Assembly: GCA_021798075.1 (NCBI GenBank) | Contig: JAJZYO010000008.1 | Span: 1-14,951 of the forward strand | Source of the DNA: Actinomycetes bacterium | Lineage (GTDB): Bacteria; Actinomycetota; Acidimicrobiia; Acidimicrobiales; Palsa-688 | Length of the DNA stretch: 14,951 bases | Direction of reading: 5' to 3' | Part shown: piece after piece, positions 6,985 through 13,715 of the stretch | Position numbering within the stretch: position 1 is the first letter of the stretch | How the letters are laid out: the number at the start of each line of letters is the position of its first letter | Notes under the pieces: generated by a model | What the model was told of the DNA's origin: nothing | The model's input: the letters and a program-made list of their open reading frames with translations, nothing else | Database searches by the model: none | Made by a program: the position numbers and the translations under genes

Positions 6985-8225
6985 AGCAACTGCTGATACT
7001 CGGCGGTGGCACCGCCGGGACCATGGCGGCCAACCGTCTACGCAGGCGGCTCAGCCCCACGGAATGGCGGATCACAGTGGTCGACCAGAGCGACGCTCAC
7101 CACTATCAGCCCGGCCAGCTGTTCATCCCGTTCGGGATCTACCACCCCCGCGACCTGATCAGACCGCGCCGGCGGTTCGTCCCCGCTGGAGTCGACCTGA
7201 TCATTGGTGAGATCGAGCGTGTCGTGCCGGAGGACAACAAGGTGTTCCTCGCCGACGAGAGCGAGCTTGGCTACGACTACCTGATCATCGCCACGGGGAC
7301 CTCTCCCCGCCCCCAGGAGACACCAGGAATGGCCGAGGACGAGTGGGGCAAGAGCGTGCACGAGTTTTACACGCTCGACGGGGCGACCGCCCTCGGCAAC
7401 AAGCTGGCCGGATGGGACGGCGGGCGGCTGGTGATGCACATCGTCGACATGCCGATCAAGTGCCCGGTCGCGCCGCTGGAGTTCACCTTCTTGGCCGACG
7501 CCTTCTTCGCCGAACAGGGGATGCGTGACCGAGTCGAGATGGTCTTCGTGACCCCTCTCGACGGAGCGTTCACCAAGCCGGTCGCGTCCAGGCACCTGGG
7601 GGCGATGCTCGAGGAGCGCAAGGTTTCCCTCGAAACAGACTTCATGGTCGAGCGCGTCGATCCGCAGCAGAAGACGCTCGTCTCCTACGACGAGCGCGAG
7701 ATCCACTTCGACCTCCTCGTCACCGTCCCGCTAAACATGGGCGCGGACTACGTGGCCCGGTCCGGCCTGGGTGACGAGCTCAACTACGTGCCGGTCGACA
7801 AACAGACTCTCCTGTCCAAGGCTCACGACAACATCTTCGCCCTCGGAGATGCTTCGGACATCCCGACGTCGAAGGCAGGCTCCGTGGCTCACTTCTCGCT
7901 GGAGCTGTTCGAAGACAACTTCGTCCAGCACGTTCACGGGCGGCCCATGACGCGGTTGTTCGACGGTCACGCCAACTGCTTCATCGAATCGGGTCACGGC
8001 AAGGGCATGCTCATCGACTTCAACTACGACACCGAGCCTCTTCCCGGCAAGTACCCCCTGCCGGGGCTCGGACCGTTCACTCTCCTCCGCGAGTCCGAGG
8101 CCAACCACTGGGGAAAGATGTTGTTCCGCTGGGTGTACTGGAATCTCCTCCTCCCCGGCAAGGAGATGCCGCTCGAACCGCTCATGTCGATGGCCGGCAA
8201 AGAGGTGGAGGGAGCCCTGCTATGA
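6981..8225 (+). CDS. Sulfide:quinone oxidoreductase-like flavoprotein
   Basis: A 414-residue FAD-dependent disulfide oxidoreductase, most likely oxidising sulfide or a related sulfur species and passing electrons to membrane quinone. The N-terminal dinucleotide fold has GGGTAG at 8-13. ATGTSPRP follows near residue 108 and the second FAD contact ALGDAS is near 288-292. The two cysteines that act in SQR enzymes appear to be present: Cys161 in IKCPVAPLE and Cys333 in GHANCFIESGHG; the additional cysteine seen in some SQRs near residue 128 is absent. The C-terminal part (HWGKMLFRWVYWNLLLPG) has the amphipathic, aromatic-rich look of the monotopic membrane anchor. It starts with GTG after AAGGAGG and its stop overlaps the next ATG (ATGA, 8222-8225). 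The enzyme family is clear; the exact substrate and acceptor are inferred. A different persulfide-handling flavoprotein is the main alternative. Confidence 0.85.
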   Translation: MKQLLILGGGTAGTMAANRLRRRLSPTEWRITVVDQSDAHHYQPGQLFIPFGIYHPRDLIRPRRRFVPAGVDLIIGEIERVVPEDNKVFLADESELGYDYLIIATGTSPRPQETPGMAEDEWGKSVHEFYTLDGATALGNKLAGWDGGRLVMHIVDMPIKCPVAPLEFTFLADAFFAEQGMRDRVEMVFVTPLDGAFTKPVASRHLGAMLEERKVSLETDFMVERVDPQQKTLVSYDEREIHFDLLVTVPLNMGADYVARSGLGDELNYVPVDKQTLLSKAHDNIFALGDASDIPTSKAGSVAHFSLELFEDNFVQHVHGRPMTRLFDGHANCFIESGHGKGMLIDFNYDTEPLPGKYPLPGLGPFTLLRESEANHWGKMLFRWVYWNLLLPGKEMPLEPLMSMAGKEVEGALL

Positions 8226-8950
8226 CCGTCGGTGCCACCCAGGTTGCGGCCGAGTCGGTCGACGACCGGCTGGACCGGGTCGACGCCAAGCTGGACGAGA
8301 TCGCGGCCGAGTTGCGTCAGCAGCGGCTGGAGCGGGAGCCCTGGCGGGAACTGGCCGGTGAGCTGGCGCCCATCGCCGGCGAGGCGACGGCGCTGGCGAT
8401 CTCGTACCTCGGCTCCAACGGCTACGACATGTCAGACGTGGCCAGCCTGGCCCGAGCCGTGCTTCGAGATGCCTCGGTCCTAGAGGCCTGGATCGAGCCG
8501 CTGCGCAGCCTGGCCGCCCTCGCCGACGAGGTCGGACCGCTGGCCACGCCGGCGGTCACCAGCCTCAACGACCGGCTCCAACAACTCGACGAGCGAGGTT
8601 ACTTCTCCTTCGCCCGCCAAGTAGCCGGGGTGCTCGACAACGTCGTCACCTCTTTCACCGACGAAGACATCAAGCTGCTCGGTGACAACATCGTGCTGAT
8701 CCTGCAGACGGTCAAGCAGATGACCCAACCCGAGGTCATGGGGCTCTTGGGACGGACGGCGCTCACCATCCAGCACATCGAGACCGAGGCTGCCGCCAAG
8801 GCTCCCTCCACGCTCGCCCTCGTACGTCAGATGCGCGACCCCCAGGTCCGCCGCGGCCTGGCTCGCCTGCTCGCCACGCTCCAAACCATCGGGGCCGAAC
8901 CAGTCGCCGGCCAGTCCCTGTCGGACGGCTCAAACACAGATCGGAGGTAA
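8222..8950 (+). CDS. DUF1641 family protein
   Basis: A soluble helical protein of 242 residues with no assigned catalytic function. The N-terminal portion (residues about 13-40: DDRLDRVDAKLDEIAAELRQ) is a short coiled coil. The central and C-terminal portions match the DUF1641 pattern: LADEVGPLATPAVTSLNDRL, then LDERGYFSFARQV, and later DNIVLILQTVKQMTQPEVM. DUF1641 genes occur beside SQR-like flavoproteins and beside formate-dehydrogenase-like genes in other prokaryotes, suggesting a partner or scaffold for a redox enzyme. Here the gene shares four bases with the SQR-like gene (ATGA), so tight co-production, and perhaps a complex, is likely. Its last bases contain the ribosome site of the next gene. 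No cysteine, metal-binding or membrane segment stands out. Confidence 0.82.
   Translation: MTVGATQVAAESVDDRLDRVDAKLDEIAAELRQQRLEREPWRELAGELAPIAGEATALAISYLGSNGYDMSDVASLARAVLRDASVLEAWIEPLRSLAALADEVGPLATPAVTSLNDRLQQLDERGYFSFARQVAGVLDNVVTSFTDEDIKLLGDNIVLILQTVKQMTQPEVMGLLGRTALTIQHIETEAAAKAPSTLALVRQMRDPQVRRGLARLLATLQTIGAEPVAGQSLSDGSNTDRR
8943..8947 (+). promoter_or_regulatory. Ribosome binding site deciding a TTG start
   Basis: GGAGG lies 8 bases before TTG 8956 and overlaps the end of the DUF1641 gene. There is no ATG or GTG at a suitable distance, so the sulfur carrier gene starts with TTG. Confidence 0.8.
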
Positions 8951-8955
8951 CTAAA

Positions 8956-9270
8956 TTGCCCGCAGCCACCATCAACGGCCAGTTGGTACACGTCGACCAG
9001 GAAGGCTTCCTTACCGAGTACGACGAGTGGGACGAGGACCTGGCCAAGGTCCTGGCGTCGCACATCGGGATCGACCTGACCGACGCCCATTGGAAGGTAA
9101 TCCGCTTCCTGCGCGTGGACTACAAGGAGCACGGTGAGACGCCGACCCTCCGGCGGGTCACGACCGCCGGAGGCATCCCCACCAAGGATCTGTTCGCCCT
9201 GTTCCCCAAGAAGCCGGCGAAGAAGATGGCCTACGTCGCTGGCCTGCCCAAGCCTCGCGGTTGCGTGTAA
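8956..9270 (+). CDS. tusE: TusE/DsrC-family sulfur carrier, single conserved cysteine
   Basis: A 104-residue sulfur-relay protein of the DsrC/TusE/DsvC family that carries persulfide sulfur on a flexible C-terminal arm. Family marks include DQEGFLTEYDEWDEDLA, WKVIRFLRVDYKEHGETPTLR and the C-terminal tail GLPKPRGCV. The penultimate Cys103 is the universal CysA. The position 11 residues upstream, where true DsrC has CysB, is Ala92. The protein therefore has the TusE-type single-cysteine arrangement and should not form the intramolecular disulfide/trisulfide used by dissimilatory sulfite reductase. It uses a TTG start with a strong GGAGG 8 bases upstream, 5 bases after the DUF1641 stop. No dsrAB, hdr or tusBCD genes are in the window, so its acceptor is unknown; the adjacent DsrE2-type protein is the obvious donor or partner. 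Confidence 0.92.
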   Translation: MPAATINGQLVHVDQEGFLTEYDEWDEDLAKVLASHIGIDLTDAHWKVIRFLRVDYKEHGETPTLRRVTTAGGIPTKDLFALFPKKPAKKMAYVAGLPKPRGCV

Positions 9271-9281
9271 CGATCACGAGC

Positions 9282-9286
9282 GGAGG
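9282..9286 (+). promoter_or_regulatory. Ribosome binding site of the dsrE2 gene
   Basis: GGAGG is 7 bases before ATG 9294. It selects this ATG over the in-frame TTG at 9261, which would overlap the tusE end and lacks a ribosome site. Confidence 0.8.
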
Positions 9287-9293
9287 AACACCC

Positions 9294-9803
9294 ATGACTA
9301 CCGAAGACCAAGCGGCCCCCATCCCGAACTTCGAGGACAGCGGGACGGGTCGCAAGATCGCCATCATCTGCTCCAAGGGCAACCTGGATATGGCGTACCC
9401 GGGGCTGATCCTTGCCAACGCCGCCCTCGGCGAGGGCGTCGAAGTCCATCTGTTCTTCACTTTCTGGGGCTTCGACATGATCACGAAGAAGCGCATGGAC
9501 AACCTGAAGTTCACACCCCTCGGTAACACCGCCACCCACATACCCCAGGGCCTGGGAGGCTTGCCGGGGATGACACCGATGGCGACGTCGATGATGAAGA
9601 AGCAGATCGCCTCGACCGGCGTTCCGGAGGTTCCCGCGATGCTCGAGCAGATCGTGGCCTCGGGGGGACATCTGTGGGCGTGCCGTATGTCGGCCGACAT
9701 GATGCACCTGGAAAAGGACGACCTCTATGACGCGGTCGAGGGCGTCATCAACGCTTCCGACTTCATCGAGATGACGGACGGCGCACAGCTGCTGTTCATC
9801 TGA
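9294..9803 (+). CDS. dsrE2: DsrE2-type (DsrE/DsrF/DrsH-like) sulfurtransferase-like protein
   Basis: A 169-residue member of the DsrE2 family, which in sulfur-oxidising prokaryotes carries or transfers sulfane sulfur, often together with TusA and rhodaneses. The fold opens with IAIICSKGNLDMAYPGLILA (Cys26), continues with VEVHLFFTFWGFDMI and the family-typical GLPGMTPMATSMMKKQI, then ends with HLWACRMSADMMHL (Cys130) and a short C-terminal strand. Cys130 is in the position of the conserved persulfide-carrying cysteine; Cys26 is a second candidate. The segment around GLPGMTPMA is hydrophobic and may associate with the membrane. The gene begins 23 bases after the tusE stop with its own strong GGAGG and is the last of the cassette. 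No tusA or rhodanese gene accompanies it here. The family call is firm; the precise donor and acceptor are inferred. Confidence 0.9.
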   Translation: MTTEDQAAPIPNFEDSGTGRKIAIICSKGNLDMAYPGLILANAALGEGVEVHLFFTFWGFDMITKKRMDNLKFTPLGNTATHIPQGLGGLPGMTPMATSMMKKQIASTGVPEVPAMLEQIVASGGHLWACRMSADMMHLEKDDLYDAVEGVINASDFIEMTDGAQLLFI

Positions 9804-9832
9804 AGCGAAATGACTGCCACACGACAACGAGG

Positions 9833-9846
9833 ATCGAGCGCTCGAT
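9833..9846. repeat. Perfect 14-base palindrome after the sulfur cassette
   Basis: ATCGAGCGCTCGAT lies 29 bases after the dsrE2 stop. It could fold as a 5-bp stem with a GCGC loop or serve as a protein site. No T-run follows, so a classical terminator is not supported. Confidence 0.35.
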
Positions 9847-9920
9847 GCCCGTAAGCGCCCGCTGCTTGCCTCGCCGACGCCATAGGGGTCGTCGAGCGAG
9901 GTCGGCCAGACCCTTGGCGT

Positions 9921-9971
9921 GCCGGGCCCGGCTTTGTCCCCGAGCCTCCCCCGGCGTTCCCCGTAGCGGGG
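9921..9971. terminator. Paired GC-rich hairpins between convergent genes (weak terminator candidate)
   Basis: GCCGGGCCCGGC (9921-9932) is a perfect palindrome, and CCCCG-TAG-CGGGG (9959-9971) is a perfect 5-bp stem with a 3-base loop. They lie between the convergent stops at 9803 and 9987, where a bidirectional terminator is expected. Neither is followed by a real T-run on either strand, so the assignment rests on position and structure alone. Confidence 0.3.
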
Positions 9972-9986
9972 GCCACGGCTTTGGCG

Positions 9987-11333
9987 CTACCTCTTCCTAC
10001 TAGCGCTTTCGGCGCCGGGTAGGCGTGTGCGTGCGGCAACCAGCGCGGCGAGCAAGAGCGCCCCAGCCGCGATGAAAAACGTCGTCGGGATACCAAGTTG
10101 GCCGGCGACAACGCCTGCGAGCGTGCTGCCAATGGCGAACGCCCCCTGGTAGACGGCAAGGTACATGCCGAGCCCACGGGAGCGGATACGTGGCGGTGTT
10201 ACCCGTTGGACAGCGACGACCAACGTCGTCGGCACGACCAGCCAAACCGTCCCGGCGATGAACAGGTCCGGCCAGACAACCCATTCGCTGCGGCCCAACC
10301 CGGCGACGGCGAACGTGGCGGCGAGGAGGAGCATCCCGAGCCACAGCAAGGTTTTCGAGCCCAAAGGAGCGAGACGGGGGAGGAGCGTGACGCCGAGCAG
10401 CGCGCCAGCGCCGAGCAGCGAGAGGAGGAGGCCGTAGCCGGACGCGCCTTCGTGGAGGCGCCTGCGGGCGACGAGCGGCAGTAGTGCCAGCATGGCGGAG
10501 CCCGGCAGCACGAAAAGGGCGGTACGGGCCAGGACGGCGCGCAGCGCGCCAGACCGGCGGGCATAGCGCAGCGCAACCCGTCCGGCGGTGTGGACCTGCA
10601 CCAGGCCCCCCTTGGGCGGGACGCGCGCTGGCCGCCAGAGTGCGGCTGCCCCGAAGAAACCGGCGAAGCCGAGGGCGCTGAGCCCTAGGGCGGCGGGCGT
10701 CCCGGCCACGGCCAGGACAACCCCTGTGAGCGCCGGCGCGAGCAGTTGCGCGATGTTCCATTGGGCGGAGTTGAGCGCGACAGCGGCCGGCATCTGGGTG
10801 GGGAGCGCCACCTCGGGCAGGGTCACCTGCCAGGCCGGCCAACCAAGCGTCGTCGCGAGGCCGAGCGAGAAGGTCAAGGCGATGATCACCACGGGGCCGA
10901 GGAGCCCAAAGGCTGCCGTGAGAGCGAGGGCGAGCGTCGTGGCTACCGCCCATGCTTGCGTGACAGCGAGGATCGACTTGCGCGCCCAGAGGTCCGAGAT
11001 GGCACCGCCCGGCACCGCAAGGGTGACGATAGCGAGGCTCCCTGCCGTCTGCACGAGGGAGACGAGCAGCGGCGAGCCGGTCAGCTCCGCCATCCGCCAC
11101 ATGACCGTCACCCCTTCGACCCATGACCCCATCGACGAGGCGAGCGCGGCGACCCACAGTGCCCGGAAGAGGCTCCCTCCCAGCAGTTCCCAAGGGGACT
11201 CTCCCCCCGACCGGCCGGGCACGCGGGCGACCCCGGCCCGGCGCGAGCGCTTCCCCCTTGGCGGCCGCCCTGTCCCGTCGCCTTGCCCAGGCTCGAGAGT
11301 GCCCTCCGTCACGGCCCCGACGCTCCCATCCAA
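9987..11333 (-). CDS. MFS exporter, EntS / MFS_3 type
   Basis: A 448-residue major facilitator of the MFS_3 (transmembrane secretion effector, EntS-like) group, whose characterised members export siderophores or drugs. About 12 hydrophobic segments follow a basic, Gly/Arg-rich N-terminal tail of some 45 residues. TM1 begins near LFRALWVAALASSMGSWVEG (residues 55-74). The loop 2-3 motif is GGAISDLWARKS (109-120), a divergent motif A typical of this group. LPEVALPTQMPAAVALNSAQWNIAQ matches the family's TM5 region (quoted in parts: LPEVALP, then MPAAVALNSAQWNIAQ). The earliest start is TTG at 11333; it has no good ribosome site, and later in-frame GTG codons in the tail are possible, so the first 30-40 residues are uncertain. 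It is convergent with the sulfur cassette and on the same strand as the KimA-like gene. The substrate is unknown. Confidence 0.82.
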   Translation of the reverse strand: MDGSVGAVTEGTLEPGQGDGTGRPPRGKRSRRAGVARVPGRSGGESPWELLGGSLFRALWVAALASSMGSWVEGVTVMWRMAELTGSPLLVSLVQTAGSLAIVTLAVPGGAISDLWARKSILAVTQAWAVATTLALALTAAFGLLGPVVIIALTFSLGLATTLGWPAWQVTLPEVALPTQMPAAVALNSAQWNIAQLLAPALTGVVLAVAGTPAALGLSALGFAGFFGAAALWRPARVPPKGGLVQVHTAGRVALRYARRSGALRAVLARTALFVLPGSAMLALLPLVARRRLHEGASGYGLLLSLLGAGALLGVTLLPRLAPLGSKTLLWLGMLLLAATFAVAGLGRSEWVVWPDLFIAGTVWLVVPTTLVVAVQRVTPPRIRSRGLGMYLAVYQGAFAIGSTLAGVVAGQLGIPTTFFIAAGALLLAALVAARTRLPGAESASRKR

Positions 11334-11677
11334 GACTCGGCGCTGCCGCTATGCGCCCACCTTCGCGGCTTGAGCAGGTTAGCCCAGTCGGCGGGTGCCG
11401 GCGCGCAGCTCGGCGAGCTGGGAGACCAGACGGCTGACTTCCTCGGCCCTGGCGGCTGCCAGCTCAGCCGCACCCTCGGCCCGCGCCACTTGGCCATCGG
11501 CCTTGGCACGGACGCTCTCAAGCATGGTCACTGGGCGCATGTGCACCGGCCGGGCGCCGTGTCGTAGCAAGTGTGCTTGACCCAAGACGACGATTACGTC
11601 GAGGTGCCCGGCCTCGAGATCATTCGGGTCTGAGCTGTGGCTCCGACTTGCCTGGAGCGGACTTGCGCGGGGGACCG
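11334..11677. other. Spacer between KimA-like gene and MFS exporter
   Basis: This stretch has no strongly supported gene. The only protein-like reading is the minus-strand coiled-coil frame at 11379-11540, listed separately. No terminator with a T-run and no clear promoter are seen. Confidence 0.45.
11379..11540 (-). CDS. Possible small coiled-coil protein, perhaps a remnant
   Basis: The minus-strand frame from ATG 11540 (or ATG 11525) to the stop at 11379 would encode about 53 residues. The part LESVRAKADGQVARAEGAAE and the following AARAEEVSRLVSQLAELRAG form a continuous charged helix with heptad spacing, unlike the arginine/proline-rich text of most out-of-frame readings here. The frame stays open upstream to beyond 11678 with less protein-like content, so this could be the tail of a decayed larger gene. 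Similar helices end some small HTH proteins of mobile elements, but no HTH is visible. There is no clear ribosome site. I do not recognise a family. Confidence 0.28.
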   Translation of the reverse strand: MRPVTMLESVRAKADGQVARAEGAAELAAARAEEVSRLVSQLAELRAGTRRLG

Positions 11678-13519
11678 CTAAGCCTTGGAAAGTCGGTACG
11701 GCACTCTGGCGACACTGGCGTCGCAGTGGCGGCGCAGGGCGTTGGCGAGGAGGATCCCGCGTTGGTTCTGGAGGAGCTCGTGGCGCCACTTCTTCGGCTC
11801 TACCTCGGGGATGAGCACGAGCAGCTGCGGGTGGCCCTCGCGCTGGATATCGTTCAGGTACGAGAGCATCGGCTTGGTGACTGAGCGCGTAGGCGAACGC
11901 AGGAGGACGAGCGGCACGTCCGGGGCCCAGCGGTCCCAGTCGGCTTCGAGGGCTGCGGCCCGTTCGTCGTCGAACTGAACGCTGACGGCGATGACCTCGT
12001 CGCCAAGCGACTGGGCCGTAGTGAGCGCACGCTCGGTCATGGCCGATACCGCGGCGACGGCCACGACCACGAGGCTCTCCTCCGTCGTCGGGGCCGCCGG
12101 CACCTCACCGAGGCCGATCTCGGCGGCGACGTCTCGGTAGTAGGCGTCGATGCGGGAGAAGAGGAGGATCAGGGCGGGGACGGCGATGACGACGACCCAG
12201 GCGCCTGCGGTGAATTTGGTGACGACGAAGATGACCGTAGCCACAGCGGTCATCGCCGCCCCGAGGCCGTTCAGCGCGGCGCGGGCCCACCAGTGCCTCG
12301 GCCGCTCGTGGTGCCAGTGGCGGACGAGCCCGGTCTGGGAGAGGGTGAACCCGGTGAACACCCCGATGGCGAAGAGAGGGATGAGGGCGTTGGTGTTGGC
12401 GTTGACCGCGACGAGCAGCGCTCCGGCCAAGAGAGCCAAGACCACGACGCCGTAGCGGTAGACGGGGCGGTCGCCCCGTAGAGCGAACACGTGCGGGAGG
12501 AAGTTGTCCCGGGCGAGGAGGCTGGCGAGCACCGGCAGGCCCCCGAAGGAGGTGTTGGCAGCGATCGCGAGGATAGCGGTGGTGGACAGGTCGATCACGT
12601 AGTAGATCGCCCCCCGTCCAACCGATGCCTCGGTGATCTGGCTGAGCACCGTCTGGGACGCCTCGGGCGCGATGTGGAAGCGGACGGTGAGGACCGAGAG
12701 CCCAAGCAGCATCGTGCCGAGGATCGCCCCGAGGAGCACCTCGGTGCGCATCGCCCGGCGAACCTTGGGCTCCCGGAAGGCGGGCACGTCGTTGGCGATG
12801 GCCTCCACCCCGGTGAGCGCGCTGCAGCCGGCGGAGAAGGCCTTCAGGATGAGCAGCACCCCGACGGCCGCCGCGGCGGTGGGCACTGCCAAATGGATCC
12901 TCGCTCCGGCGGCCGGATGCGAGCGGAGCAAGCCGGCCATGATGACGACGTAGATCCCGACAATGAACACGGCCGTCGGCAAGAGCAGCGCCCGGGCGCT
13001 CGTCGCCAACCCCCGCAGGTTGAGCGCGGTGAGCACGCCCAAGATCGCAAGCCCGATGGGAAGGCTGTCGGGAGCGAGGCCCGGGAAGGCAGACACCAAA
13101 GCGGCGACGCCTGCGGCGATCGACACCGCCACGGTGAGCACGTAGTCGATGACGAGGGCGGCTCCGGCCAGCAGGCTAGCCCGACGACCGAGGTTGGCCT
13201 TAGACACGGCGTAGCAGCCGCCGCCGTCGGGGTAGGCCTCGATGACCTGGCGGTAGGACAAAACCAGGATCACGAGCAGCACCACGATGCCGACCGTGAT
13301 CGGCTCGATCTTTGCCAGGGCGCCGACCCCGGCGCTCGCCAACACCACCAGCATCGCCTCGGGCCCGTAGGCCACCGAGCTGATGGCGTCGAGGGAGAGG
13401 GCTGGGATGCCCTCGAGGCTCGTGATCTGCTCGTTCGGCTCGCCGCCGCCGGTCTCGGGCCCACCGTCGCGGCCGCGGGGCGTCACGCTGGTGTCGCTCG
13501 ACGAGTCGGTGTGGTCCAT
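11678..13519 (-). CDS. KimA-like APC-family potassium importer
   Basis: A 613-residue membrane protein closely resembling Bacillus subtilis KimA (607 residues), a proton-coupled high-affinity potassium importer of the APC superfamily. Residues that KimA uses for ion coupling have counterparts: Asp44 and Tyr51 in LDAISSVAY, Asp125 in VIDYVLTVAVS, and Glu239 in LTGVEAIANDVP. Other family marks are LSYRQVIEAYPDGGGCYAVS and the 12-TM profile. The C-terminal soluble domain (about residues 470-613) has the KimA layout EESLVVVAVAAVSAMTERAL, then FDDERA and LLVLIPEVEPKKW; in KimA this domain binds cyclic di-AMP. The start is ATG 13519, with AGAGGA 8 bases upstream; the frame is open further up but no better start exists. 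It is divergent from the CLC gene. Transport of an amino acid is the alternative. Confidence 0.87.
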   Translation of the reverse strand: MDHTDSSSDTSVTPRGRDGGPETGGGEPNEQITSLEGIPALSLDAISSVAYGPEAMLVVLASAGVGALAKIEPITVGIVVLLVILVLSYRQVIEAYPDGGGCYAVSKANLGRRASLLAGAALVIDYVLTVAVSIAAGVAALVSAFPGLAPDSLPIGLAILGVLTALNLRGLATSARALLLPTAVFIVGIYVVIMAGLLRSHPAAGARIHLAVPTAAAAVGVLLILKAFSAGCSALTGVEAIANDVPAFREPKVRRAMRTEVLLGAILGTMLLGLSVLTVRFHIAPEASQTVLSQITEASVGRGAIYYVIDLSTTAILAIAANTSFGGLPVLASLLARDNFLPHVFALRGDRPVYRYGVVVLALLAGALLVAVNANTNALIPLFAIGVFTGFTLSQTGLVRHWHHERPRHWWARAALNGLGAAMTAVATVIFVVTKFTAGAWVVVIAVPALILLFSRIDAYYRDVAAEIGLGEVPAAPTTEESLVVVAVAAVSAMTERALTTAQSLGDEVIAVSVQFDDERAAALEADWDRWAPDVPLVLLRSPTRSVTKPMLSYLNDIQREGHPQLLVLIPEVEPKKWRHELLQNQRGILLANALRRHCDASVARVPYRLSKA

Positions 13520-13715
13520 TGGCGGGCTCCTCTGGGTGGGGCAACGACAGGGTCGGCATCGATCTTGGCAGCAACCGAGGTCGTCGCGGTCTACGCTCGG
13601 TCCATGGTGCTCGGCTCGCTCGTCTCCCGGTTCCTCGTCGCCGGCTCGGCGCTCATCGTCACAGCGCCGCACGGGCAGCGCCACCTCCCCCGGCCTCAGC
13701 TGCCCCGCTAGCGTC
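13520..13715. promoter_or_regulatory. Divergent intergenic region, KimA-like / CLC
   Basis: These 196 bases must hold the promoters of both divergent genes if each has its own. The KimA-like ribosome site AGAGGA is at 13528-13533 on the minus strand. TTGGCA at 13565-13570 on the plus strand resembles a -35 box, but no clear -10 box stands 16-18 bases from it. I do not find conserved elements of the cyclic di-AMP (ydaO) riboswitch. Confidence 0.4.

Noticed and set aside
9261..9293. An earlier TTG start for the dsrE2 gene at 9261.
   Set aside because: It would overlap the tusE end and has no ribosome site, while ATG 9294 has GGAGG 7 bases upstream.
10000..11193. A 397-codon minus-strand frame overlapping the MFS exporter in another phase.
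   Set aside because: It is rich in Arg, Pro and Ala with no membrane profile. The phase read as the MFS exporter has about 12 hydrophobic segments and family motifs.
13591..13656. A 21-residue minus-strand peptide frame upstream of the KimA-like gene, considered as a leader peptide.
   Set aside because: It has no ribosome site, and its hydrophilic sequence shows no stalling motif or run of regulatory codons.
12491..13711. A 406-codon open frame on the plus strand opposite the KimA-like gene.
   Set aside because: Its translation is rich in Arg, Gly, Asp and His with no domain, while the minus strand reads a complete KimA-like protein with conserved residues and a ribosome site. It is an antisense shadow caused by high GC.
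13520..13715. A cyclic di-AMP (ydaO) riboswitch in front of the KimA-like gene.
   Set aside because: The conserved strings expected near its core, such as the GTCAGCTAAC-type segment, are not present on the minus strand.
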